Shown piece by piece: positions 1 to 7,097 of a stretch of 26,061 nucleotides of DNA. The stretch comes from DTNV01 sp964388435 (lineage in GTDB: Archaea; Micrarchaeota; Micrarchaeia; Norongarragalinales; UBA8480), in assembly GCA_964388435.1 (NCBI GenBank), contig CAYMAH010000014.1, forward strand, positions 1-26,061, given 5' to 3'. Numbering within the stretch: position 1 is the stretch's first letter; each line of letters opens with the position of its first letter. Under the pieces are notes generated by a model. The model worked only from the letters and a program-made list of their open reading frames with translations. It was not told the origin of the DNA and did not search any database. Both the position numbers and the translations under genes were made by a program.

Positions 1-30
1 TGTTGCAAAAGGTTAGTCAACATGTTAGGG

Positions 31-1770
31 TTATTTCACGATTTTAATGTTTAGTTCTTTAAGTTGTTTTTCACTAACTTCAGAAGGATTGTCGTCCATC
101 AATGATACGCCATTGTTGTTTTTAGGAAATGCTATAACATCGCGAACAGTTTTAGAACCTGTCATGAGCATTATAATTCTATCCAATCCCAAACCTATCC
201 CGCCGTGTGGGGGAGTACCATACTTAAAAGCATTTATCATAAAACCAAACTTGAGTTTAACTTCCTCATTTGAATAACCAAGAACTTTGAAGATTTTATC
301 CTGTAATTCAGGTTCATGAATTCTAATGCTACCGCTTGCTAACTCTACTCCATTCCAAACAAGATCGTAAGCCTGCGCTTTTACTTTCAAGGGATCTGAT
401 TCCATTATATCCAAATGCTCGTTTTTGACATGTGTGAAGGGATGACGTGCAGCGGTGATTTTGTTTTCTTCTTCTCCCCACTCGAAAAGTGGGAAGTTAA
501 CAACCCACAAAAAAGAATCGCCTTTTTGAAGTCCAAGTTTTTCACCAACCTTCAATCTTACTTGACCCAAGGAAGTCAAAGTGGTTTTTTTCGGGCCACC
601 TATCATTAAAATCACGTCATTGTCCTTTGCATTGCATTTTTCTATAACGCCTTTCATCTCGTCATCGCTTAAGTATTCAGAAATTTTAGAATCTATCTTG
701 TTTTTAATCACTTTTCCAACGACCAAACCCTTTGCCTTGTTTGTTTTGGCAATGCCCTCCAACTCTTCAAAATCGTTTTTTGAAAGAAGTGGAGTTTCAT
801 TTTCTTTTATTACCAGTCCCTTCACGGTTTTTTCTTTAAAGCTTTCAAAACCTGATTTACTAAAAATATCGCTTAAATCATTAAACTCCATGCCAAAGCG
901 AAGATCGGGTTTGTCGCTACCGTATTTTTCCATTGCTTCATCATAGTCGATTCTCATAAAAGGAGTTTTAATATCTTTGTTAGTGACTTTCAACATCGCT
1001 TTCATAACTCCTTCAGCTACGTGGTGAATATCTTCATCTCCTTCGGGAAAACTCATTTCTATATCCAATTGTGTAAAGTCAGGTTGCCGGTCTGCTCTCA
1101 AATCTTCATCTCTAGCACACCTTGCAATTTGAAAATACCTGTCAAAACCGCCAACCATAAGCATTTGTTTGAAGATTTGCGGGGATTGAGGTAAAGCATA
1201 AAACTTCCCCTTATGCAACCTGCTTGGAATCAAATATTCTCGCGAACCTTCGGGACTGCTTTTAGCGAGAAGCGGAGTTTCAACTTCAATAAAACCATTT
1301 TCATCTAAGTGTTTTCTTATTGCCATCATCACTTTATGTCTGATTATGAAATTTTGCTGAAGTTTTTTTCTTCTCAAATCCAAATACCTATACTTAAGTC
1401 TGGAATCCTCTCCAGTGATACCCTCTTCATCTTTAAAATCTATTGGAAGAGTTTCACTCTTTGAAATCACTTTCATGTTTTCAACTGCAAGTTCAATATC
1501 TCCTGTTGGTATCCCTTTATTTTCAGTGCCAGATTTTCTTCTTTTAACCGTTCCACCCACTTCCAACACAAACTCTCTGCCTATATCCTTGACTTTTTCG
1601 AACAAATTTGAATCCTTTTTGAATAACAATTGAGTTTGACCATATCTATCCCTTAAATCAATGAAAGTCATAGATCCGTGATCCCTTACAGTATCTACCC
1701 AACCTTGAAGCGTTACTTTACTACCAATGTGTTTTTCATTCAATTCACCGCAGGTATGCGTTCTTTTCAT
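31..1770 (-). CDS. aspS: Aspartyl-tRNA synthetase, bacterial type (possibly non-discriminating)
   Basis: Class II synthetase that charges tRNA(Asp). At 579 aa it has the bacterial length, not the roughly 430 aa of the usual archaeal enzyme. Seen in order: N-terminal OB-fold anticodon domain (about 1-105), catalytic core with the bacterial motif 2 signature RDEDLRADRQPDFTQLD (about 219-235), an inserted GAD domain (about 285-415), GSIRIH, and motif 3 GLGLDR near the C-terminus. The start is supported by GGTGAT (complement of 1775-1780) a few bases before the ATG. Residue His31, in RDHG, sits where E. coli discriminating AspRS has Leu30. Residues aligned with E. coli Asn82 and Met87 are Thr and Ile. 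These are positions linked to relaxed tRNA(Asn) recognition, so a non-discriminating enzyme feeding an amidotransferase is possible (inference). It stands alone on the minus strand. Confidence 0.97.
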   Translation of the reverse strand: MKRTHTCGELNEKHIGSKVTLQGWVDTVRDHGSMTFIDLRDRYGQTQLLFKKDSNLFEKVKDIGREFVLEVGGTVKRRKSGTENKGIPTGDIELAVENMKVISKSETLPIDFKDEEGITGEDSRLKYRYLDLRRKKLQQNFIIRHKVMMAIRKHLDENGFIEVETPLLAKSSPEGSREYLIPSRLHKGKFYALPQSPQIFKQMLMVGGFDRYFQIARCARDEDLRADRQPDFTQLDIEMSFPEGDEDIHHVAEGVMKAMLKVTNKDIKTPFMRIDYDEAMEKYGSDKPDLRFGMEFNDLSDIFSKSGFESFKEKTVKGLVIKENETPLLSKNDFEELEGIAKTNKAKGLVVGKVIKNKIDSKISEYLSDDEMKGVIEKCNAKDNDVILMIGGPKKTTLTSLGQVRLKVGEKLGLQKGDSFLWVVNFPLFEWGEEENKITAARHPFTHVKNEHLDIMESDPLKVKAQAYDLVWNGVELASGSIRIHEPELQDKIFKVLGYSNEEVKLKFGFMINAFKYGTPPHGGIGLGLDRIIMLMTGSKTVRDVIAFPKNNNGVSLMDDNPSEVSEKQLKELNIKIVK

Positions 1771-2094
1771 TTAAATCACCAATCAAATAACTAATTTAAA
1801 TTTTTTACATTAATCTTCCCATCATTTCAATTTTACTTGAATTATAACTATCTTCTTTTTAATATTAAATTATCTAATTAATAGTATTTACTTCAATATA
1901 AAGTTGTCGTTGAAAACTTGTTAAAAAACAATGAGTTTTTTTAAAAAATGCTTACAAAACGATGTAAATATTTTTTATAAGTAGATTTTTATAGAGACAA
2001 TGATAATTTGAAGAGATTAAAACAGAATGTATAAAACAGCGTGGTAAGTGAAATTAAATTTAGATAAACTTCATCAACAATAGGAAAAATAAAA
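1771..2094. other. AT-rich intergenic stretch, no gene recognised
   Basis: This 320-bp stretch follows the aspS start. It carries the aspS upstream region (AT-rich boxes just before GGTGAT) and a possible plus-strand TATA box in TTTTTTATAAG near 1972-1982. No convincing coding frame, tRNA or repeat array is visible. Several short frames are interrupted by stops. Confidence 0.5.
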
Positions 2095-2108
2095 CTTATA
2101 AAATTTAA
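2095..2108 (+). promoter_or_regulatory. TATA-like promoter ahead of a 21-codon micro-ORF
   Basis: CTTATAAAATTTAA matches an archaeal TATA element. An ATG lies about 30 bp downstream at 2132, the spacing expected of a leaderless archaeal transcript. No transcript evidence is available. Confidence 0.35.
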
Positions 2109-2131
2109 ACCCCAACTCGGTTGAATATGTT

Positions 2132-2197
2132 ATGTCAAAAAAACAAGCGAAAAACAGACAATACCATTCAACGGGTTTGATTGCGATGCTGATGTAA
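2132..2197 (+). CDS. Possible leaderless 21-aa peptide
   Basis: A 21-codon frame (begins MSKKQAKNRQ, ends AMLM) opens at the spot expected for a leaderless start from the TATA-like box at 2095-2108. It is lysine/arginine-rich at the N-terminus and hydrophobic at the end. It matches no family I recognise. A frame this short can arise by chance, and a different frame through the same DNA is also briefly open, so this is only a candidate. The 3' end includes a 6-bp stem (TGCGAT/ATCGCA). Confidence 0.2.
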   Translation: MSKKQAKNRQYHSTGLIAMLM

Positions 2198-2212
2198 TCG
2201 CACACTAAGATA

Positions 2213-2345
2213 TTATAACCTTTATATTTTTTTTAGAACAAAGATGAAGTTTCGCTGTAAGGGCTTAAAAGACATCTAAATTCTATAAGCACAATAACTG
2301 CAAAGTTCTTTGGAGGGTATTTTGCAGAGCTTTGGTTTTTATTTA
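2213..2345 (+). ncRNA. Candidate small RNA or leader transcript ending in a stem-loop with T run
   Basis: A TATA-like stretch (TTATAACCTTTATATTTT, 2213-2230) lies about 20 bp upstream of a possible start near 2244. At 2244-2279 there is an 11-codon frame (MKFRCKGLKDI). The segment ends in a 9-bp stem with one G-T pair, CAAAGTTCT (2301-2309) with AGAGCTTTG (2326-2334), then GTTTTTATTT. A hairpin followed by a T run suggests the 3' end of a plus-strand transcript, yet no normal gene precedes it. It could be a non-coding RNA, an attenuator-like leader, or decayed sequence. Confidence 0.3.
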
Positions 2346-2398
2346 GTATTATTAATCAAAAAAATAAAAAAATTCTTAAAATAACACCCAAAAAAACG

Positions 2399-2488
2399 TA
2401 AAAATACGACAAAAAACGTATAATTAACGAGTTTTTAATAGAAAAGCTTATAAACTCATAAAAATACGACATTTAACGAAATAATTAA
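2399..2488 (+). repeat. Imperfect direct repeat pair, 60 bp apart: candidate Lrp operator
   Basis: TAAAAATACGACA occurs exactly at 2399-2411 and 2459-2471, each followed by a similar AT-rich tail (ACG..A.AATTAA) to give units of about 29-30 bp. The first unit runs into an AAAAAC(13 nt)GTTTTT inverted repeat at 2412-2436. The second overlaps the region just downstream of the TATA box at 2448-2454, where transcription would begin. The position fits an autorepression operator for the Lrp-like gene at 2507. Confidence 0.5.
2448..2454 (+). promoter_or_regulatory. TATA box of the Lrp-like regulator operon
   Basis: TTATAAA lies between the two TACGACA repeats. An expected start site about 25 bp downstream falls inside the second repeat and leaves a short leader with a GAGGGGTGG ribosome site (2493-2501) before the ATG at 2507. 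Confidence 0.5.
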
Positions 2489-2506
2489 AATTGAGGGGTG
2501 GTTTGT

Positions 2507-3058
2507 ATGAGTATAAAAATTGACCAAAAAGACATTCAAATCCTCCAATCACTATGCCAAGGAGGACTCACCCCTTCACTTCAAAAAATATCCAAAATAA
2601 CAGGCTTGAACAAACAATTTATCCACATAAGACTGGAAAAAATACTCAAAAACAACCTCATAACAAAGTTCGAGCCCAAACTAAACCTTTCCAAACTCGG
2701 ATTGAAATACTCCATAATAAGCCTCCTGGAATTGGACTTGCACAAAGTGAAAAAAGAAGATACCATAAACATTTTCAAAAAAATATCCGGCCTTGACAGC
2801 ACGGTAAGCATCACTCCGCTGATTCCAAACACCAATTACCAGCTTCTGATGCAAGAGATATTCGAAAAGCAAGCAGACTACTACAACCACCTGCTCGAGC
2901 TTTACGAAAAACACCCGGGCCTCGGAGAAGTGGTTAAGGAAAGAAAAGTGTACACCATAAACCACGAAGAAAACAACATGATCAAAGAACCAAACCCCCA
3001 AAACATCACAAATCTTCTAATGAAGAGACTAGACAAAAACCCCTACTTCACAATCTAA
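2507..3058 (+). CDS. Lrp/AsnC-like transcriptional regulator
   Basis: 183-aa DNA-binding regulator. Residues about 4-65 form a winged helix-turn-helix (KDIQILQSLCQGG, then SLQKISKITGLNKQFIHIRLEKILKNNLI) of the Lrp/AsnC kind. The remaining ~110 residues look like an alpha/beta ligand or dimer domain but are more divergent than a textbook RAM domain, so the effector cannot be guessed. I chose ATG 2507 over GTG 2498 because GAGGGGTGG just upstream looks like its ribosome site and includes that GTG. The gene after it starts within about 15 bp, so they are probably cotranscribed. The repeats at 2399-2488 suggest autoregulation. Confidence 0.75.
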   Translation: MSIKIDQKDIQILQSLCQGGLTPSLQKISKITGLNKQFIHIRLEKILKNNLITKFEPKLNLSKLGLKYSIISLLELDLHKVKKEDTINIFKKISGLDSTVSITPLIPNTNYQLLMQEIFEKQADYYNHLLELYEKHPGLGEVVKERKVYTINHEENNMIKEPNPQNITNLLMKRLDKNPYFTI

Positions 3059-3074
3059 TACGACAGTGATTAGT

Positions 3075-3602
3075 ATGACGATGATCAGTCCAAGAAAAAC
3101 AACAGGCTTAGAACGCAAAACCCCAAGAGTATATCTATCTTCGAAAGTAAGGATTGACGCCATAGAAGGGAATAATCGCATTGGAGAGTTGCTAAAATCC
3201 GGAGAAGTGTTTGAGATATTTCTGCCTCACACCATTTCACCACCACAACATCATGAGAAGATAGACGAAGCGGTGTACAAGAAATGCGTTGATGAGATAA
3301 ATAATGCAAGAATCCTGTTGCTACTCGCAGATTCGTATGGAATTGATTGCGCGTGGGAGGTTGGTTACGCGAGAGGAATAGAAAAATATATAGTCGCGAT
3401 AGTTGAAACACTTAATGGACTTAAGAGAATATGTGAAGATTGGATGGTAAAAGGAGCTGTTGATGCGATATTGCTAACGAAAATAGATCTGTACGAAGCA
3501 GCGTCAAAAGACGCGATGCTCAAAGGCAAAAGATTGTTTTTTGTGAAATACTGCGACATTCCCCGCGTTCTAAGCGCCATTGCAAAACGTGATTTGATTT
3601 GA
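3075..3602 (+). CDS. Nucleoside 2-deoxyribosyltransferase-like protein
   Basis: About 175 aa. After a short N-terminal tail, a Rossmann-like fold starts with RVYLSSK. The segment INNARILLLLADSYGIDCAWEVGYARG resembles the family core, where an Asp-containing turn is followed by the catalytic Glu in xxE(L/V)GYA; here that Glu is in WEVGYARG (about residue 96). Members of PF05014 cleave or exchange the base of deoxynucleosides or hydrolyse dNMPs; which one applies here is not visible. GTG 3066 opens the frame, but GTGAT there looks like a ribosome site for ATG 3075 or 3081. The stop overlaps the start of the next gene, so the two are translationally coupled. Confidence 0.6.
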   Translation: MTMISPRKTTGLERKTPRVYLSSKVRIDAIEGNNRIGELLKSGEVFEIFLPHTISPPQHHEKIDEAVYKKCVDEINNARILLLLADSYGIDCAWEVGYARGIEKYIVAIVETLNGLKRICEDWMVKGAVDAILLTKIDLYEAASKDAMLKGKRLFFVKYCDIPRVLSAIAKRDLI

Positions 3603-4180
3603 ACAAAAAGCTTGCAGAGTATGTTTCTCTTGCTTTCATGCCGCAGATATCATCCACATATTCTTTTGCCCTGCTATTCGCTTACACAAAGACGGGGCTC
3701 GTCTATCTCGCGTTGGCGGTTTTCTTTTCTTCAGTGATACCGCTGATTTCACTATCTTATTATTCAAAAGTTTCTAGGGGCGACGCGTATGTCATTGAGA
3801 GAAAGAACAGAAGTGGCCTCTTTGCCATAGCAATACTTTCTTATTTTACCGGCTTCATCTTTCTAAAATATGCTTCCGCGCCGTTCATATTCAGCGCTCT
3901 GATGCTGTGCTACCTCCTGAACACGATAGTAGCGGCTCTGATAACGAAATACTTTTCCAAAGTGAGTATACACGTGTGGGGCATTTCAGGCCCTTCGGTG
4001 GCTATTTTTTATTACTACGGACTTTTAGGACTCGCGTCAATGCTGTTGCTTGCCGCGATTGTGGGGATTGCGAGAATAAATCTTAACCAGCATACAAAGA
4101 CCCAGGTTTTGTTATCATTTGTCTTTTCAGTGCCAATCACCTTCTTTATAATATACGTCCTGTCTCCTTTAATTATATGA
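3599..4180 (+). CDS. PAP2-like membrane phosphatase
   Basis: 193-aa integral membrane protein with about six hydrophobic segments. The PAP2 acid-phosphatase signature is recognisable: an RK-containing loop (YVIERKNR, about 62-69) for the first motif, SIHVWGISGP (about 122-131) for the SxH motif, and ARINLNQHTKTQ (about 157-168) for the R...H motif. Such proteins dephosphorylate prenyl or lipid (pyro)phosphates at the membrane. The substrate is not known here. It begins with TTG at 3599, overlapping the TGA of the previous gene (TTGA); the next in-frame ATG would remove 13 residues. It closes the probable three-gene operon with the Lrp-like regulator and the deoxyribosyltransferase-like gene. 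Confidence 0.65.
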   Translation: MNKKLAEYVSLAFMPQISSTYSFALLFAYTKTGLVYLALAVFFSSVIPLISLSYYSKVSRGDAYVIERKNRSGLFAIAILSYFTGFIFLKYASAPFIFSALMLCYLLNTIVAALITKYFSKVSIHVWGISGPSVAIFYYYGLLGLASMLLLAAIVGIARINLNQHTKTQVLLSFVFSVPITFFIIYVLSPLII

Positions 4181-4249
4181 GTTTTGATAACACGTATAAA
4201 GTTTTTACGCGGACCACTGGACTATTTAATAGAACACGCGATAACACAG

Positions 4250-4617
4250 TCGAACTCTTCTTTAATCCTCTGAAGAAATTCAGGATAGGCCTGTTTTCCT
4301 CACCAAAATTTTTTTAAGAGTGTGAGTAGCGCACAAACCCCTCTTCTCAAGAATCGAAACGTTTTCTGGAATTCCCTTTTCATTCAATTCTTTCAAGATA
4401 TTGTCGGTGACGAAGTTTTCTTTCAGTTTTTTTTATCTTTCATTTAAAATCTATTGTTTTGAACTTCCCCCTACATTTTATCGCTTTCGCTTTTTCCTCG
4501 TCGTTCAAGCCGCTTTTTTTTTCAAAGCTTCTGTGAAAGCATCGCAGTCTTCAATTTTTTCGTAAAGCCTTGTTGCATTCTTTTTGGAATTTTTATATCT
4601 TCTATTTTTAAGTCCAT
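4250..4617 (-). pseudogene. Decayed relic of an adenosine-specific kinase-pheS operon
   Basis: Read on minus, ATG at 4617 opens MDLKIEDIKIPK, matching the kinase start at 16281 (MELKVEDIKTPK) at 9 of 12 residues. After about 11 bases it jumps to sequence matching PheS residues 69-161 (RLYEKIEDCD, then LNDEEKAKAIK, then a 47-residue run identical to PheS 116-162 at 39 positions). It then jumps again to PheS 205-217 (AYPEFLQRIKEE) and stops matching near 4250. Frameshifts and stops separate these pieces (for example near 4518 and 4440). Gene order and strand match the intact operon at 14401-16281. It is not translatable as PheS. Confidence 0.88.
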
Positions 4618-4675
4618 TTTTTAACAACAGTTGCTTGGTCGTTTTTAAGATTGTGCGCATTCTGTTTTTTTAATA

Positions 4676-5572
4676 TTATTTATTGATTTGGTCAAGCCAT
4701 TCTTTATGAGTTCCTTTGCCATGCACTTCTTTGAAAAAACTCTGCTGAAGCTGCTTTGTGACAGTTCCTATTTTTCCTTTTCCGATTTTCTTGTTGTTTA
4801 TTCTTGTTATGGGCATAACTTCTATGGCCGTTCCTGTGAAGAACGCTTCATCGCCGTTCAGCAATTGTTTTGGGGTGATGTTCTGCTCTTTTGTTTTAAA
4901 ACCCTCTTCTCTTGCTATTGTCATAATGCTTTTTCTTGTAATTCCATCCAAAACATTTGCCGTGAGCGGGGGCGTCAGTAATTCATTGTTTTTAACAATG
5001 AAAATGTTTTCTCCGGGTCCTTCGGCCACGTTTCCTTTCATGTTTAACATTATCGCTTCATGGAATCCTTTTTCAACCGCGTCTATCTTCGCCTGGATTG
5101 AATTAACGTAGTTTCCGCATGCTTTTGCTTGGACTGGAAGTTGTTTGGAATCTATTCTTCTCCACCTGCTTATCATGCAATTGACTCCCTTCTCAAGGTT
5201 TTCGCTTCCTAGGTAAGTGCCCCAAGGCCAGGCTGCTATCATTGTGTGGGCAAGAGTTTCGGTTATTTCCATTCCCATTTTTCCAGGTTCAAGGTAGACA
5301 AGGGGTCTGATGTAGCATTCCGTGAACTTGTTTTGTTTTACCACTTCCCTAGCTCCTCTTGCAAGTGTTTGAAGTGGGAAGGTTTTGATTTTGTAATACG
5401 CCGCGCTTCTGATTAACCTTTTCATGTGGTCTTTAAGCCTGAAAATCGCGGGGCCTTTTGAAGTTGAATAGCACCTAATGCCTTCAAACACTCCCGCTCC
5501 ATAGTGTATTGTTTGGTTTAAAAGGTGAATTTTGGCTTCGCTTCCTTTTATTATTTTATTGTCGATCCACAT
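4676..5572 (-). CDS. ilvE: Branched-chain amino acid aminotransferase (class IV, PLP)
   Basis: PLP-dependent fold-type IV aminotransferase that interconverts branched-chain amino acids and 2-oxo acids. From MWIDNKIIKG it is 298 aa, the family length. Diagnostic segments: HYGAGVFEGIRCY (about 24-36), the PLP lysine in QAKACGNYVNS, the EGPGENIF motif, and GTAIEVMPI near the end. The frame stays open for 45 more codons upstream (to TTG 5707), but this lysine-rich stretch is not like the family, so I place the start at ATG 5572. A GGTGATG lies about 20 nt before it, too far for a standard site. It diverges from tyrA and could serve as the last aromatic transaminase (inference). Confidence 0.93.
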   Translation of the reverse strand: MWIDNKIIKGSEAKIHLLNQTIHYGAGVFEGIRCYSTSKGPAIFRLKDHMKRLIRSAAYYKIKTFPLQTLARGAREVVKQNKFTECYIRPLVYLEPGKMGMEITETLAHTMIAAWPWGTYLGSENLEKGVNCMISRWRRIDSKQLPVQAKACGNYVNSIQAKIDAVEKGFHEAIMLNMKGNVAEGPGENIFIVKNNELLTPPLTANVLDGITRKSIMTIAREEGFKTKEQNITPKQLLNGDEAFFTGTAIEVMPITRINNKKIGKGKIGTVTKQLQQSFFKEVHGKGTHKEWLDQINK

Positions 5573-5724
5573 ATTGTAATTCAGCGTTTTTGCATCACCT
5601 TTGTGTTTGAAGTTTTTTTTGTTATTTATTCCTTTTATTCCTTTGGGTGCTTCATGATTTTGTAAGCATTTTTTAAAAAAAACCATTGTTTTGTAAAGGT
5701 TTTTCAAAGCAAGGTTTAAATTGG

Positions 5725-5737
5725 TTTAAATTTATAT
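5725..5737. promoter_or_regulatory. Shared divergent promoter, ilvE and tyrA
   Basis: TTTAAATTTATAT reads as a TATA-like element on both strands. On plus it lies about 20 bp before the tyrA ATG at 5753, so tyrA would be leaderless. On minus the predicted start falls near 5707, leaving about 135 nt before the conserved ilvE ATG. Confidence 0.5.
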
Positions 5738-5752
5738 TAGATTTGATTTTTC

Positions 5753-7075
5753 ATGGAGCGGCAAAATAAGACATTTGACAAGCTCGCGTTGTTGGGAGGG
5801 GTGGGAGATTTCGGCGCTTTTTACGTTAAATTCTTTAAGAATGATTTTAATAAAATAGTTATAACCGGCAGGGATGAGCAGAAGGGTTTAAAAAAGGCAA
5901 GAGAGCTCGAAGTGGATTTTGAGAGGGATAATAAAAAAGCGGTTGCTGATGCTGACGTGGTTATAGTCTGTACTTCTTTATCATCAGTTCATTTGGTTAT
6001 AAATGAAATAAGTCACTTTGTGGGAGAGAATTGTCTTGTGGTTGACTTTGCCTCTGTTAAGGAAGACGCGGTTAAAGCGCTTCAAAAAATTGAAAGAAAC
6101 GTGGAGATTGCCAGTGTTCACCCGATGCACGGGCCTAGAGTGAAGTCGATTGAGGGGTTTCCGGTGGTTTTCATTACATTGAAAAAGTTTAAACAATCAA
6201 AAATCGATTGGCTGGAAGGAAAATTCAAGAACTCCGGGGCTAGAATAGTGGAATCTACGGCAGAGGAGCATGACAGGATGATTTCAGTAGTTCAGGGGCT
6301 TACTCACTTTTCTAATTTTGTAAACGCCGCTGTTTTAAGAGAGCTTGAAACCGATATAAAGAGAAGCCTGGAGTTTGCATCTCCAAACTATGAACTTTTC
6401 TTAAATTTGATTGCAAGGATTAACACTCAAAACCCAGAGCTTTACGCTGAAATTCAAACATCCAATAGAATGAATGGAAAAATGAGGGAAGTTTTTTTGA
6501 ATGAAACCAGAAAACTGGTTGAGTCCTGCGAAAATAATGAAAGATTAAAAGAAGAGATATGCGAAAACTCCAAAATATTTAAGAATATTGAAACCTATCT
6601 TTTTGGAAGCGACAAGGCCGTAAACTCTCTTCATGAAGAGGAAAGAAAGTTGATGGGAAAGTTGAATGAAAAGCTCGGAGTGGAGAATATATTAAATAAG
6701 AAAATTCATTATGGCGTTTTAATCAAAATAAGCGAGAACGAAATAACGTTGAAGGAAAACAGCAGGGAGGTTGTTTTGAAAAAAGACAAGATAAGAATTC
6801 TTGATTCAAAAGAACTTGAAAAATTCAAAAAACAGTGTTTTAGGATGAAATTTCTAGACTATTCTTTTCTCACCCCTAAAAATGTTGATGAGAGTATGGT
6901 CTTGGATGTTTTTAAAAACCTGGGTTTTGAAGTGAAACTTATCGATAAATACGACAAGTTTAAAGACAAGAAGAGCATCACTATTAGAGCGGAGTTCTTC
7001 GATGATGAGAGTGAAAAAGACGTGGACAGCAAAATTTTAAACACAATAAAAGGAATGGGGTTTGAATTAAGATGA
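5753..7075 (+). CDS. tyrA: Prephenate dehydrogenase with C-terminal FDX-ACB-like domain
   Basis: Converts prephenate to 4-hydroxyphenylpyruvate (tyrosine branch). 440 aa. Residues 11-25 form the NAD(P) loop (LALLGGVGDFGAF), with TGRD at 38-41. SVHPMHGP (121-128) has the catalytic His123; VQGLTHF (180-186) has the second conserved His. The helical dimer domain runs to about 270. A linker and small beta-rich part follow (about 310-350). The last ~78 residues (363-440) resemble the FDX-ACB domain of bacterial PheT: LDYSFL, then VKLIDKYDKFKDKKSITIR, and a terminal GMGFELR. First gene of tyrA-aroEK-aroAC-aroQ; 22 bp to the next gene. Confidence 0.92.
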   Translation: MERQNKTFDKLALLGGVGDFGAFYVKFFKNDFNKIVITGRDEQKGLKKARELEVDFERDNKKAVADADVVIVCTSLSSVHLVINEISHFVGENCLVVDFASVKEDAVKALQKIERNVEIASVHPMHGPRVKSIEGFPVVFITLKKFKQSKIDWLEGKFKNSGARIVESTAEEHDRMISVVQGLTHFSNFVNAAVLRELETDIKRSLEFASPNYELFLNLIARINTQNPELYAEIQTSNRMNGKMREVFLNETRKLVESCENNERLKEEICENSKIFKNIETYLFGSDKAVNSLHEEERKLMGKLNEKLGVENILNKKIHYGVLIKISENEITLKENSREVVLKKDKIRILDSKELEKFKKQCFRMKFLDYSFLTPKNVDESMVLDVFKNLGFEVKLIDKYDKFKDKKSITIRAEFFDDESEKDVDSKILNTIKGMGFELR

Positions 7076-7097
7076 TTTCATGTAGGTGTTTAGATGA

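Noticed and set aside
2172..2202. TGCGAT/ATCGCA stem as a structured RNA on its own
   Set aside because: Only 6 bp with a 9-nt loop; no T run follows. Kept only as part of the wider candidate region.
2554..3001. Other long frames overlapping the Lrp-like gene on both strands
   Set aside because: They show no family features and only the 2507 frame has a recognisable helix-turn-helix.
3057..3065. Third AATACGACA, just before the deoxyribosyltransferase-like gene, as an operator
   Set aside because: The match is only 9 bp, sits at a gene junction inside an operon, and the same string occurs inside tyrA near 6949, so chance is likely.
4688..5111. Plus-strand frames across ilvE
   Set aside because: They are antisense shadows of a gene with clear PLP aminotransferase motifs.
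5573..5707. N-terminal 45 residues of the ilvE frame as part of the protein
   Set aside because: They are lysine-rich and unlike the aminotransferase family, and the conserved protein begins at MWIDNK. Left out of the CDS but flagged.
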